NCBI GenBank assembly: GCA_963717765.1
Contig: CAVQWX010000001.1
Coordinates: forward strand, 310,001-374,000
From: JACDER01 sp963717765
GTDB taxonomy: Bacteria; Actinomycetota; Thermoleophilia; Gaiellales; Gaiellaceae
Direction: 5' to 3'
DNA length: 64,000 nt
Of this stretch, positions 9,084 through 17,377 are shown piece by piece. The number at the start of each line of letters is the position of its first letter. Position 1 is the first letter of the stretch. Both the position numbers and the translations under genes were made by a program. Below the pieces are notes generated by a model. The model worked only from the letters and a program-made list of their open reading frames with translations. It did no database searches and was not told the DNA's origin.

Positions 9084-9347
9084 ATGCCAGTCGACCAGAA
9101 CGGCGGTGCGGAGCGCGGGTCTCGCGTCACGGAGACGGGAATCGCGCTCGTCCACGCGGGCGAAGTGATCCTGCCCGCGCCGGGAAGCGAGGCCGAGACC
9201 GAGCAGTTGCTCGAGGACAGCAGAACGATCGTGCAGTACTACTTCCCGGTCGAGATCGAGGTACGGGCGGCTCCGGACGCGGTCGATCCCGACACGATCG
9301 TCGCTCAGACGCTCCAGGCGCTCGGCGGCGCGCTGGAGGTCGCTTAG
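9084..9347 (+). CDS. Small tail-associated protein
   Basis: An 87-aa acidic protein starting at ATG 9084. It contains ETGIALVHAGEVILPAPGSE, a pattern close to the A-L-x-x-x-G-E-x-V-x-P turn found in many phage tail-assembly and tape-measure proteins. It sits between the tube gene and the large 1046-aa gene, whose GTG overlaps its stop (TAGTG). It might be an assembly chaperone or a truncated tape-measure-like piece. No function can be assigned with confidence. Confidence 0.5.
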   Translation: MPVDQNGGAERGSRVTETGIALVHAGEVILPAPGSEAETEQLLEDSRTIVQYYFPVEIEVRAAPDAVDPDTIVAQTLQALGGALEVA

Positions 9348-12300
9348 TGCCGGTACGCGTCGACGTACCGACGCGCGTGCGGGTCGACCCGGGAGCGCTG
9401 ACGGACCGGCGCGCCGACCTCGAGGACGCCCTCGGCGCCGCGGCGGGGCGGGCGCTCGCGAACTCGGCCGACGTGGTCCTGCGGCCGCGTGCGTCCTACG
9501 CAACCGCTCGGCTGAACCCGCCGGAGTTCACCTGGTACGGAGCGGGCCTTGGAGAGGTGCCCACCTCGGTGCGCACCGAAGTCGAGGAGAGCCTCGCCGA
9601 CGTGCTGTGGCGCGCGGCCGAACGGGCGGGCCTGGCCCGGCGGACCGATGAGCGCCCGCGCGCGCTCGAGCGCGTGCTGGAGACGGTCGACGACAGCCGC
9701 TACGACCGCTTGCTCGCGCTGTACGAGATCCCGTCGTACGACGGAGCCAAGCAACCCAAGTTGCGCATGCCCGTCGGGGGCGATGCGCACCGCGTCAAGC
9801 AAGAGGCGACGGAGCTCAAGCCTGCCTGGTACCGGCTACGCAGCAACGAGGCCGACGAGCAGTACTTCATCGATTTCGACGCCAAGGGGTACAGCGTGCA
9901 CACGCAGCAGTACATGGGGCCGATCTACCTCGGCTACGACGGCCGCTTTCACATCCGCGTCTACAAGTACCCGGGCCAGGAGCTCCTCGACACATTCACG
10001 ATTTACTCATTCACGCAGCTGAAGCGCGACGAGAAAACGCGCGAAATCGTCGAAGTGGAGGGAGGCGGGCTCGAGCCCCTCGCGAGCTACGAGATCTCCT
10101 GGTTCGCCGAAGGAGGCCCCGCGGCCGAGCCCGCGCTGCGCGCCTTCTACACGCCGGCAATAACAGCGTTGCTGAAGGACGGCGCACCGGCCGACTGGGC
10201 AAAGGTCGATATCGCACCGCGGGTCGACAAGATCGTGCGGGACAAGCTCGAGCAGAAAGACGTTCGGTCGTGGCTGATGTTGACCGTGAACGGCGCGGAC
10301 TCGCTCATGTCGCTGGACTATGTATTTCCGCGCGAGGTGTACACGGCCAGGCTCCTCCCAGTCTACACCTACTTCGAAGTCCCGGTCTCGCGCGCCGGCA
10401 AGGGCATAGGTGGAGCAGGAGAGGCAGCCAAGGCCGCGGGCGCAGCGGGCACCGCCGCCGACGGAACTGCGGGCGCTCCCGGGCAACCATCGCCGGCCGG
10501 GCTCGAAAGCCCTCTTCCCGGAGAGGCCGGATTCCTTCCACCGTCGCCCATGGTCAACACGGACGAGCTCACCTGCGAGTCGTACCGCGGCGAGCCAAGC
10601 TACAAGGAGCTCGGGCAGATGGGCCTGGAGCTAAAGGAGCAGATGGAGCGGATCAGCCACCTGCTCGCGATCCCGCCCTGCGAGTACATCGGGAACTTCT
10701 TGCACAACGCGGCGCAAGCGCTCGGCGGTCGCGCCGCCTCCATCGAGGAGTTCGACCCGGAAGGCTTCGAGCCGGCTGAGGTTCGCTCGACGCCAAACGG
10801 TGACGGGAACCTCGGCCCGGTCGAATTCATCCCCAAACCGTCGGCGCAGATCGTGATGATGCGGCGCCTGGCCGCCGTGGTCCCGCTGATGCACCAGCTC
10901 AAGAGCTGGATGGAGGCGGCCTACGAGGCGAATCCGAATTCGATCAGCGGCGCATGGAGCGGAGACCCACTGGGTTGGGAGATCCGGCACGGCTACTTCA
11001 TGAACAAGACGATGGAGGTAAGCGTCGCCAACATCTTCGCGCGGACGTGCCAGGTGCTGTTCCTGCAACTCCTGAAGACGTCGAAGGCGGAGATAGAGAA
11101 GCGTCAAAGGCCCGGGTACGCGGAGGCTTTCGAGCACATCCTCCTGCCGCAGCTCATGCCGCTCTCGGAGCTCATCCGCGTCCGCGAGATTCTCGATCAC
11201 GCCTGGTCGATCGAATACGCGAGGTACGGATTCATGGGCGGTCCAGCCACCCAGTACAACGCCGACCGCTTCAAGGATGTCCGGTTCCTCGACGTACCGC
11301 CGGCAACGTCGCCGCCCGCCATGCCCGCATCGTGGGAGGACGCTTGGCGCAATCTCACCGGAAGCCTGGCGCCGAAGCCGGTCGTGCCCCCACCCGCGAC
11401 CGGGGACCTCTATGAGCTCTTCAAGCAGGACGGCTCGTACCGCGTCCGCGACCTGCACGGTCACGTCTGGTCGTCCGAGAACCTCGAGATGAGGATCACG
11501 CTCCTCAAAGGGGCGCTCGAAACCGCTGATCCGCTGATCAAGCAGTTCCACGACATCCCGGCAGTCATGGCGCGCTTCACGGCCGCCCAGGCCAGGGAGC
11601 AGTTCTTCCACACGACAGGTCTGGTGAAGGCCGAGCTGGACAACGTGCTCGACGAGATGCACCGCGAGAACAAGTCGCGGACGGAGGAAGCGCAATCCGA
11701 GTGGCTGACCGCGTTCAAGACGAGCGAGATCGTCGAGGGGTACGGCGGCGTCCACATCCCGGGCACGGGCTACACCCTGCAGGGCATCCACAAGATGGCG
11801 CACGAGCAGATCGGCGAGGCCTTCCACGAGGACACCTGGTACGCGCTCGGCGTCGACTACCTCTTCACCGTCGAGGACAAGAAACTCCTCAAGAAGATCA
11901 TCTCGATCGACCTGATGTTGCTGTCGATCCTCGTCCCGCCGCTGGGCGAGTTCCTGAATCTCGTCTACTCAGCCTGGGAGCTCGGGGAGGCCCAGAAGAA
12001 GGAGGCCGCCTGGAAGGCGCTGATCGACCCGGACGAGGTGATGAACTGGGCGGCCATCGAGGCGGAGCTCTTCGCGGCCAAGCTCGGCATGGTGTTCGCC
12101 GCGATCCCCTACGTCGGTCGCGCGGGGGCCGAGATCAAGGCGGTCGCAACCAAGGCGTTCGCCCGCGGGGCGGTCGAAGTGGCGGAGGAAGTAGCAGTGG
12201 CCACGGCTCGAGAAGCCTCGGGGCTCGCGCGGTTCGGGGCGGCTGCCCTGGAGCTCCTGGAGCTGACGCAACGCAGCATCATCTCGGCAGTCGTCGCGGG

Positions 12301-12487
12301 GATGGCCGAGCAGCTGCTGATCGGCGAGGTCTTGAGCTGGGTGATCGATCCAATGATCCAGGCGGTGCAGCGCGAGGCCGAGAAGCAGGCGCCCGTAGGC
12401 GGGCTCGAGCACGCGCTCGACCTGATCGCACAGCGGCTCGCCGAGCGTCGCGCCGCCGCGGAGGTCGAGACGGGAGCGACACCGTGA
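9347..12487 (+). CDS. Large putative effector or scaffold with pretoxin-like hydrophobic region
   Basis: A 1046-aa protein from GTG 9347, overlapping the previous stop. Residues 1-130 are Arg/Asp-rich; 160-330 are beta-rich (YFIDFDAKGYSVHTQQYMGP). Around 350-410 there is a Gly/Ala/Pro linker, and 420-800 are mainly helical. Near 854-875 a hydrophobic stretch (IDLMLLSILVPPLGEFLNLV) is followed at about 915-935 by FAAIPYVGRAGAEIKAVATK. The latter resembles the I-P-x-V-G-x-x-x-K helix upstream of toxin domains in polymorphic toxins. Its stop overlaps the start of the PD-(D/E)xK gene (GTGA), so the two may be co-translated and act together. A tape-measure role is the alternative, given the position after the tube, but the beta-rich N-terminus argues against it. 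Function is inferred. Confidence 0.5.
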   Translation: MPVRVDVPTRVRVDPGALTDRRADLEDALGAAAGRALANSADVVLRPRASYATARLNPPEFTWYGAGLGEVPTSVRTEVEESLADVLWRAAERAGLARRTDERPRALERVLETVDDSRYDRLLALYEIPSYDGAKQPKLRMPVGGDAHRVKQEATELKPAWYRLRSNEADEQYFIDFDAKGYSVHTQQYMGPIYLGYDGRFHIRVYKYPGQELLDTFTIYSFTQLKRDEKTREIVEVEGGGLEPLASYEISWFAEGGPAAEPALRAFYTPAITALLKDGAPADWAKVDIAPRVDKIVRDKLEQKDVRSWLMLTVNGADSLMSLDYVFPREVYTARLLPVYTYFEVPVSRAGKGIGGAGEAAKAAGAAGTAADGTAGAPGQPSPAGLESPLPGEAGFLPPSPMVNTDELTCESYRGEPSYKELGQMGLELKEQMERISHLLAIPPCEYIGNFLHNAAQALGGRAASIEEFDPEGFEPAEVRSTPNGDGNLGPVEFIPKPSAQIVMMRRLAAVVPLMHQLKSWMEAAYEANPNSISGAWSGDPLGWEIRHGYFMNKTMEVSVANIFARTCQVLFLQLLKTSKAEIEKRQRPGYAEAFEHILLPQLMPLSELIRVREILDHAWSIEYARYGFMGGPATQYNADRFKDVRFLDVPPATSPPAMPASWEDAWRNLTGSLAPKPVVPPPATGDLYELFKQDGSYRVRDLHGHVWSSENLEMRITLLKGALETADPLIKQFHDIPAVMARFTAAQAREQFFHTTGLVKAELDNVLDEMHRENKSRTEEAQSEWLTAFKTSEIVEGYGGVHIPGTGYTLQGIHKMAHEQIGEAFHEDTWYALGVDYLFTVEDKKLLKKIISIDLMLLSILVPPLGEFLNLVYSAWELGEAQKKEAAWKALIDPDEVMNWAAIEAELFAAKLGMVFAAIPYVGRAGAEIKAVATKAFARGAVEVAEEVAVATAREASGLARFGAAALELLELTQRSIISAVVAGMAEQLLIGEVLSWVIDPMIQAVQREAEKQAPVGGLEHALDLIAQRLAERRAAAEVETGATP

Positions 12488-13803
12488 CCGAGATCCGGGT
12501 GCCCATTCCCGAGGTCGTCTTTACGCGCCAGAGCGTCAACAGCTTCCGAGAGTTCCTCGGGCGCGAGCACGTCGAGCCGACGCGCGCCGAGGGGATCATC
12601 CACTCGATCATCACGGACCGAATCGGCGAGCTCGCGCAGCGCTATGTCGCGACGATGCGGCATCAGGTCATCGAAGTCCTGCACATCCGGCAAGAACTTC
12701 GCCTGCGCTACCGGCAGGTGGTCGAGTACCTGACGATGGGCGGCGTTTCCTTGAAGCTGCCCCCGCACCTCGAGCCGGCTGCGTTTGACGCAATGTTCAC
12801 GCGGCTCTCAGAAGCAATGGACCGCCTCGAGCCTCCGGAGAAGTTCCTGCAAGGAGTGCGCGAGGCCGAGGCGCAGCACCCGCTCGAGCGCCCATGGGGC
12901 GACCGTCCGACGGAGCCAGCCGAGCCTGCGACCGTCCCCGAGGATGCGCCTCCCGGGTACCCCGTGGAGTCAGAGCCGACTCCGGCGCGAGGAGGTACGG
13001 GAGGAGGCGGCGGGCCACGGCTCCCGACGATCCGCGACCAAAAGAGCTTGCAACGGGCGATCGCGGATCTCGGGCAACCCGCGGAAGGGACGAGGCTTCG
13101 GGAGAAGACGCATATCGTCGAGCGCGCGAAGGACCTCGGCCTGATCAGGGACGTCCCCGAAGAGTGGCGGATCGAGGTCGAGAACGCGCAGGAGGTGGCC
13201 GTCGAGCCCGCGATTTCGCGCGAAGAACGAATCGAGCGGGATTACTACAACGACCTCAAACGGCGGCTCGGCCCGGACCCGACGAGGCCTGCCATGAACG
13301 AGGTGATGCACGACCTGCTACTGCGGAACGACGCGCCCTACGAATTGCCGCCCGGCTGGCGCACCGACCTCCAGAAATCGCCCGAATACGGCGCGCGCGT
13401 CGCGCAGCAGGCGGCGTTCGGCGCGGCCGACCCCGTGTTTGCCGGGCATGGCTTCGAAATCAAGTTCACGGCCGCCGACGGCTACGTCTTCATGCCCGAC
13501 GCGACCCAGTTCCACGACGACCTGACGCTCGAGTTCTACGAGTTCAAGGACCCGCTGCAGCAGGGCTCAGTGGAGGCATATAGGAACCGCCCCGACCTCA
13601 GGAAGGAGCTGGGCGACACGATGATCAGGCGTGCCGAGACCGCCCGCTCACTCGGGCCGGGTCGCTGCCGCGGCTGGACGTACGACACCGGCCTACCGGA
13701 GATGAACAAGCTGCTCTTCGAGGTCCTGGACGAGTCTCTCCCCGGCGGCTCCGACCTGCGAAATTGGATCCGGGTCATGGATCCAGATCGGCGGAGACTG
13801 TGA
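12484..13803 (+). CDS. Putative nuclease effector with PD-(D/E)xK-like C-terminus
   Basis: A 439-aa protein from GTG 12484. Residues 1-120 are helical (REFLGREHVEPTRAEGIIHS). Residues 135-180 are a Pro/Gly-rich linker. The C-terminal part contains YVFMPDATQFHDDLTLEFYE followed by FKD: D339, then E353-x-K355. Strand-D-loop-strand-ExK is the signature of restriction-endonuclease-like nucleases, including several toxin families in polymorphic toxin and contractile-injection cargo. A conserved-looking GFEIKFTAADG strand precedes it. No immunity gene is evident beside it. It lies inside the particle operon between the large 9347 gene and baseplate genes, so it is the best candidate for delivered cargo. 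The motif is visible; the toxin role is inferred. Confidence 0.55.
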   Translation: MTEIRVPIPEVVFTRQSVNSFREFLGREHVEPTRAEGIIHSIITDRIGELAQRYVATMRHQVIEVLHIRQELRLRYRQVVEYLTMGGVSLKLPPHLEPAAFDAMFTRLSEAMDRLEPPEKFLQGVREAEAQHPLERPWGDRPTEPAEPATVPEDAPPGYPVESEPTPARGGTGGGGGPRLPTIRDQKSLQRAIADLGQPAEGTRLREKTHIVERAKDLGLIRDVPEEWRIEVENAQEVAVEPAISREERIERDYYNDLKRRLGPDPTRPAMNEVMHDLLLRNDAPYELPPGWRTDLQKSPEYGARVAQQAAFGAADPVFAGHGFEIKFTAADGYVFMPDATQFHDDLTLEFYEFKDPLQQGSVEAYRNRPDLRKELGDTMIRRAETARSLGPGRCRGWTYDTGLPEMNKLLFEVLDESLPGGSDLRNWIRVMDPDRRRL

Positions 13804-14327
13804 CTCTTAGCCGGAGCTTTCTGGCAGTCAACAGCCGCCCCTCGGCGATCATCTCGGACGGCATCGTGACGGTGCCGCTCTCGGCGGTGACCACGATCGG
13901 TCTCACCGAGACATACCAGCTTCCGCCGATCGGTTCGACCAGCGCGCGCGCCGCCGTGTCGACGCACGACGACGCCATGACGCTGAGCGGCGTCCTCGTC
14001 GGCCCCGACCGCCTCCGGCGCAAGCTCGAGCTCGAGCTGCTAGCGGAGTCCAGTAAGCGCGGGTCGGCGATCGCGGCCGCCAGCGGCGGGAGGATCACGG
14101 GCCTGATCGTCATCACCGCGATGACGATTCGCACCGACATGCAGGTGCAGACGCTCGGCTTCACGGCCACGGCCGCGAAGCGGGACGCGCTGGATGTCTC
14201 GATCGCCTTCGCGCACATGCCGCTGCCCGGATCGCCGGGGAGGCTGCTCGACGTACGGAATCTCGGCGTCACTAGCCTCGCCAACTCGCTCGGTTCCCTT
14301 CCCCATCTCATCAGGTCGGCGCTCTGA
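13800..14327 (+). CDS. Contractile-tail structural protein, unassigned
   Basis: A 175-aa protein from GTG 13800, overlapping the previous stop. It starts TLSRSFLAVNSRPSAIISDG and continues with strand-rich sequence and a segment GLIVITAMTIRTDMQVQTLG. Its position just before the spike/hub gene, its length and its lack of cofactor motifs suggest a baseplate hub, Dit-like or spike-chaperone component. No LysM motif is visible. The next gene starts within its stop (TGATG), so translation is coupled. Confidence 0.5.
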   Translation: MTLSRSFLAVNSRPSAIISDGIVTVPLSAVTTIGLTETYQLPPIGSTSARAAVSTHDDAMTLSGVLVGPDRLRRKLELELLAESSKRGSAIAAASGGRITGLIVITAMTIRTDMQVQTLGFTATAAKRDALDVSIAFAHMPLPGSPGRLLDVRNLGVTSLANSLGSLPHLIRSAL

Positions 14328-14890
14328 TGCCGCGCTTCCCGATCGAGAGCTACCTGGTCCCACCGGATTCCCCGGCACCGGATCCCGCGCTGACGAGGGT
14401 CGTCTCGACACTCCCGACCGGACTGCCGCAGACGATCCAGCTCGACCAGGACGTGTCCCTCGTCCTCCTCGTGCCGAGCGGACTTGCCGTCACCTGGCGT
14501 GACGCCGATCCGTCGGCACTCGTCAGCACGAGCGCGGATGAGCTCTCGCCTGGAGCGCGCGATCCGGGCGCGCCGGTCGGTGCGGTCGACCGCGCCGCGC
14601 CGCGAATTGTTGTCTTGCGCAGCGGAGCCACGGTCGCGTCGCTCCCGCTCGTCGCGGGCGCTCGACGCTCGGTTCCCGATTTGGGCGAACAGGGAGAGCT
14701 GCTCGAGCTCATGGTCGTCGGTTGGGAGATCCACGCCGGCACGCTGACAGGCCCTGGCGACTCCGGCTCACGGGTCGAGATGGCCTGGCGCCGTGCCGAC
14801 GGGGCCGCGACGACCTTCGCTCCGCCGCCGACGAACCCGCAGCTCCTCCGCCGCCTCGGCCTCGATCAGCGTCTGGAATCGGAATCGTGA
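14327..14890 (+). CDS. Hypothetical baseplate-associated protein
   Basis: A 187-aa protein with ATG at 14327. It begins PRFPIESYLVPPDSPAPDPA and is rich in Pro, Val and Asp with predicted beta structure; there is no membrane segment. It lies between the small structural gene and the spike, with four-base overlaps on both sides. I do not recognise a family. A spike tip, plug or baseplate adaptor is possible from context only. Confidence 0.45.
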   Translation: MPRFPIESYLVPPDSPAPDPALTRVVSTLPTGLPQTIQLDQDVSLVLLVPSGLAVTWRDADPSALVSTSADELSPGARDPGAPVGAVDRAAPRIVVLRSGATVASLPLVAGARRSVPDLGEQGELLELMVVGWEIHAGTLTGPGDSGSRVEMAWRRADGAATTFAPPPTNPQLLRRLGLDQRLESES

Positions 14891-16890
14891 CCGTCGTCCC
14901 GCTCGACACGAGCCTCGGGGTTGCGATCGGCAACGACGCCGGTTGGGCGCTCACGGTGCACTCCGATCGGAGCCTCGGCCAGGACCGCGAGATTGGTCCC
15001 GCGAAGCTCGTGATCAGCCGCGACGACTACTACGCGAACATCCAGGCGGCGCTCCCGGGTGACCTCTCGGGCGGGCGATACACGTTCACCATCGAGGGGC
15101 TGACGGACGCGAACTACGCAGACATCCACGTCGACGACGTCGTCCGTCTCTATCTCTTCTGGCGCGACACGAACGCGAGCCCCGCCGGCTACCTCTCCAA
15201 CATCGCGGGGCTCACCGATCTGGCGGGCGACATCTCCGCCGAAGCGCTGAAGGACTTCCTCGTCGCCGAGCTCGTGGTGACTCGCGTCTCGCGCAAGGCC
15301 GGCGCGCGGCGCTACGAAACGACGATCGACGCAAAGGAGCGCGCGTTCGTCCGCCTCCAGGGACGCATGCTGGCGAAGACGCTCGTCGCTGCCACGTATC
15401 GCGACGCCGTGGAGAAGCTCGCCGACGGCCTGAACATCCCGCTTGACTTCTATGGATTCACACCGAGTGGGACGCTCGCCGAGCAGCATTCCGCGCGTCG
15501 CGGCGCCGACGGCGCGTCGTTCCAGTCGGGCGAGAGCGCCGCGCGCGCGATGCGGCGACTCGGAAAGGCGATCGAGGACGTGAAGCGCAAGTACGGCCGC
15601 GGCATGCTGCTGCTGCATAAGGGCACGCTGGTGGTCGGCGAGCGGCCGATTCCCTGGACGCCGAACGCGATCGTCAATCTCTCATATCTGAACGGCCTGA
15701 TCGAGGCTGTTCTCGACGCCCCGCAGACGGAGCCTAAGCCGGATGACCAGGCACAACGGTCGGCCTCGACGGGCCGGACCCAGTACCACCTCACGTTGAA
15801 GGGGCGGCCCGACATCGCCCCGGGGGACGTCGTCCGCTTCGCGCCGGCGTCCGAGGATGTCTCGAAGACGACGCCGGGCGGCATCTTCACGAGCCTCGTC
15901 GCCTCGGTCGCCGGGCCGTTGTTCCAGGAGGAGGACGACCCCTCGGCACTGGTGACGCTCTACGTCAACGCCGTCGAGCACCGGCTCGGCCGGACCAGCG
16001 CGTTCGTGACCTCGATCTCGGGTGTCGTGATCGGGATGGGGGAGCAGACTCCGGATCCCTGGGACCCGACCCCGGCTGCGAGCGCGGCGCTCGGCGCGGC
16101 GAACCCCGCCCTCGCCACTGCGCAGGCAATCCGCTCGACCGCCGAGGACATCGCCGGGTCCTTGCGTTCGCCGGACGTGGGCGAGGTACGGGCGGTGCTT
16201 ACGAGAACCATGGCGAGCGAGCCTCCCGGGCAAACCGAGACGGTCTGGCGCGGTCTCGAGCAGTCGGACGGCCGGCCGAACCAGGCGCGCCGGCTCGACA
16301 TCAGCCGGAAGCCTCCGGAGATGCTGGAGGGCGTCGCGTACGCGTCACCGTTCGCGTGGGGGCTGACCGGGCTCGTGCTGCCACGCTATCCGGGCACCCG
16401 CGTTGTTCTGGCTCACCGCAACGGGGACCCGAGCGACCCGGTCGATGTCGGGGCGCTCTGGGAGTCCGGCACGGCGCCGGACTCGGAGCCGGGCGACTGG
16501 TGGCTGATCCTCCCGGTGGGGATGGACGCCGCCGGACGGACGAGCCTCGAGGACTCCGACAGGCGTCCGGACACCTGGGGAGGCCCGGTGACACAGGACC
16601 TCATCGACGCGGACGGCAACCGCGTGATCCACGTCGGAGAGCTGACCATGCGAGTCGGCGCCCTGAAGAGTGCCGGCAACGAGCAGCGGGCCGAGCGCGC
16701 GCCGCTGGAGCACGGAATCACGATCGAGCACGCCGTCGGCGATGCACGGATCACGATCGACCAGAAGGGCAAGATCGTCGTCCAGGCAAAGGGCAACCTT
16801 GAGCTCGTCTCCAGGGAAGGCAACATCACCCTGAGTGCACCCAAGGGCAGCGTGGACGTCTCCGTCGGGAACGCAATGGAGGTGCACTGA
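14887..16890 (+). CDS. VgrG-like spike/hub protein
   Basis: A 667-aa protein from GTG 14887. The N-terminal about 400 residues show the gp27/phage protein D-like hub pattern (RYTFTIEGLTDANYADIHVD). The central part (about 470-600) contains an OB-fold-like segment with LPRYPGTRVVLAHRNGDPSD and DWWLILPVG. The C-terminus (about 612-667) has a repeating beta-helix pattern, ITIDQKGKIVVQAKG then ITLSAPKGSVDVSVG. This is the layout of a fused hub-spike like VgrG. It should form the trimeric central needle under the tube. The C-terminus ends without an extra effector domain. Confidence 0.75.
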   Translation: MTVVPLDTSLGVAIGNDAGWALTVHSDRSLGQDREIGPAKLVISRDDYYANIQAALPGDLSGGRYTFTIEGLTDANYADIHVDDVVRLYLFWRDTNASPAGYLSNIAGLTDLAGDISAEALKDFLVAELVVTRVSRKAGARRYETTIDAKERAFVRLQGRMLAKTLVAATYRDAVEKLADGLNIPLDFYGFTPSGTLAEQHSARRGADGASFQSGESAARAMRRLGKAIEDVKRKYGRGMLLLHKGTLVVGERPIPWTPNAIVNLSYLNGLIEAVLDAPQTEPKPDDQAQRSASTGRTQYHLTLKGRPDIAPGDVVRFAPASEDVSKTTPGGIFTSLVASVAGPLFQEEDDPSALVTLYVNAVEHRLGRTSAFVTSISGVVIGMGEQTPDPWDPTPAASAALGAANPALATAQAIRSTAEDIAGSLRSPDVGEVRAVLTRTMASEPPGQTETVWRGLEQSDGRPNQARRLDISRKPPEMLEGVAYASPFAWGLTGLVLPRYPGTRVVLAHRNGDPSDPVDVGALWESGTAPDSEPGDWWLILPVGMDAAGRTSLEDSDRRPDTWGGPVTQDLIDADGNRVIHVGELTMRVGALKSAGNEQRAERAPLEHGITIEHAVGDARITIDQKGKIVVQAKGNLELVSREGNITLSAPKGSVDVSVGNAMEVH

Positions 16891-17377
16891 GACGGCCGGC
16901 GTCGTCGTCACCCAGAAGCAGATCCGCCGCCGCCTGCTCGGATGGTCGATCGCGTGCGAGCCGATCTTCCCGGGAATGGACATCGGCCGCGACCTCGTCC
17001 TCGTGGGCGGCGGCAGTTCTGGGACGCCGCTCGCACTGGCCCGTGTCGAATCGGACGACGCACTCGCGCAGTCAGTCGAGCTCGCGCTCACGACCGCCCT
17101 CGGCAGCGACGTCTTCGATACGTCCTTCGGCTTCGACGGCGTGAACGCGCTCGCAGAGGAGAGCGATCCGCTGCTCGCCCGCGAGCGAGTTCGCATCTCC
17201 GTGATCAAGCTGCTCCAGGCCGAGCCGCGCGTGCGGAGGATCCTGGACGTCGACCTCGGCGGCGATCGGCTCGGCACACCTGCCTCGGGGTTGCGCGCCC
17301 TCGACGTGACCGTTGTCTTCGAGACCGCCGCGAGCGAACAGGCGACGATCCAGCTCGGGAGCGTGCCCCGTGGCTGA
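16835..17377 (+). CDS. gp25-like baseplate wedge protein
   Basis: The gp25/lysozyme-like wedge core is clear: MDIGRDLVLVGG, then DALAQSVELALTTALGSDVF and ERVRISVIKLLQAEPRVRR. Residues before this (IRRRLLGWSIACEPIFPG) also look coding, as in wedge proteins with a short N-terminal arm. The only in-frame ATG/GTG/TTG upstream is the GTG at 16835, which overlaps the spike gene by 56 bp and gives an implausible leader. The internal ATG at 16976 gives 133 aa, near the usual family length. The true start may be non-canonical. The gene joins sheath and baseplate in contractile systems and directly precedes the J-like gene, as expected. Confidence 0.7.
   Translation: MHPRAAWTSPSGTQWRCTETAGVVVTQKQIRRRLLGWSIACEPIFPGMDIGRDLVLVGGGSSGTPLALARVESDDALAQSVELALTTALGSDVFDTSFGFDGVNALAEESDPLLARERVRISVIKLLQAEPRVRRILDVDLGGDRLGTPASGLRALDVTVVFETAASEQATIQLGSVPRG

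Noticed and set aside
10631..11827. Nearly 400-codon minus-strand frame inside the 1046-aa gene
   Set aside because: Pure shadow of the sense codons; composition (R, L, E, V) and lack of an RBS speak against a gene.
9347..12487. Tape-measure protein
   Set aside because: Position fits, but the beta-rich N-terminal third and pretoxin-like end do not; kept only as an alternative.
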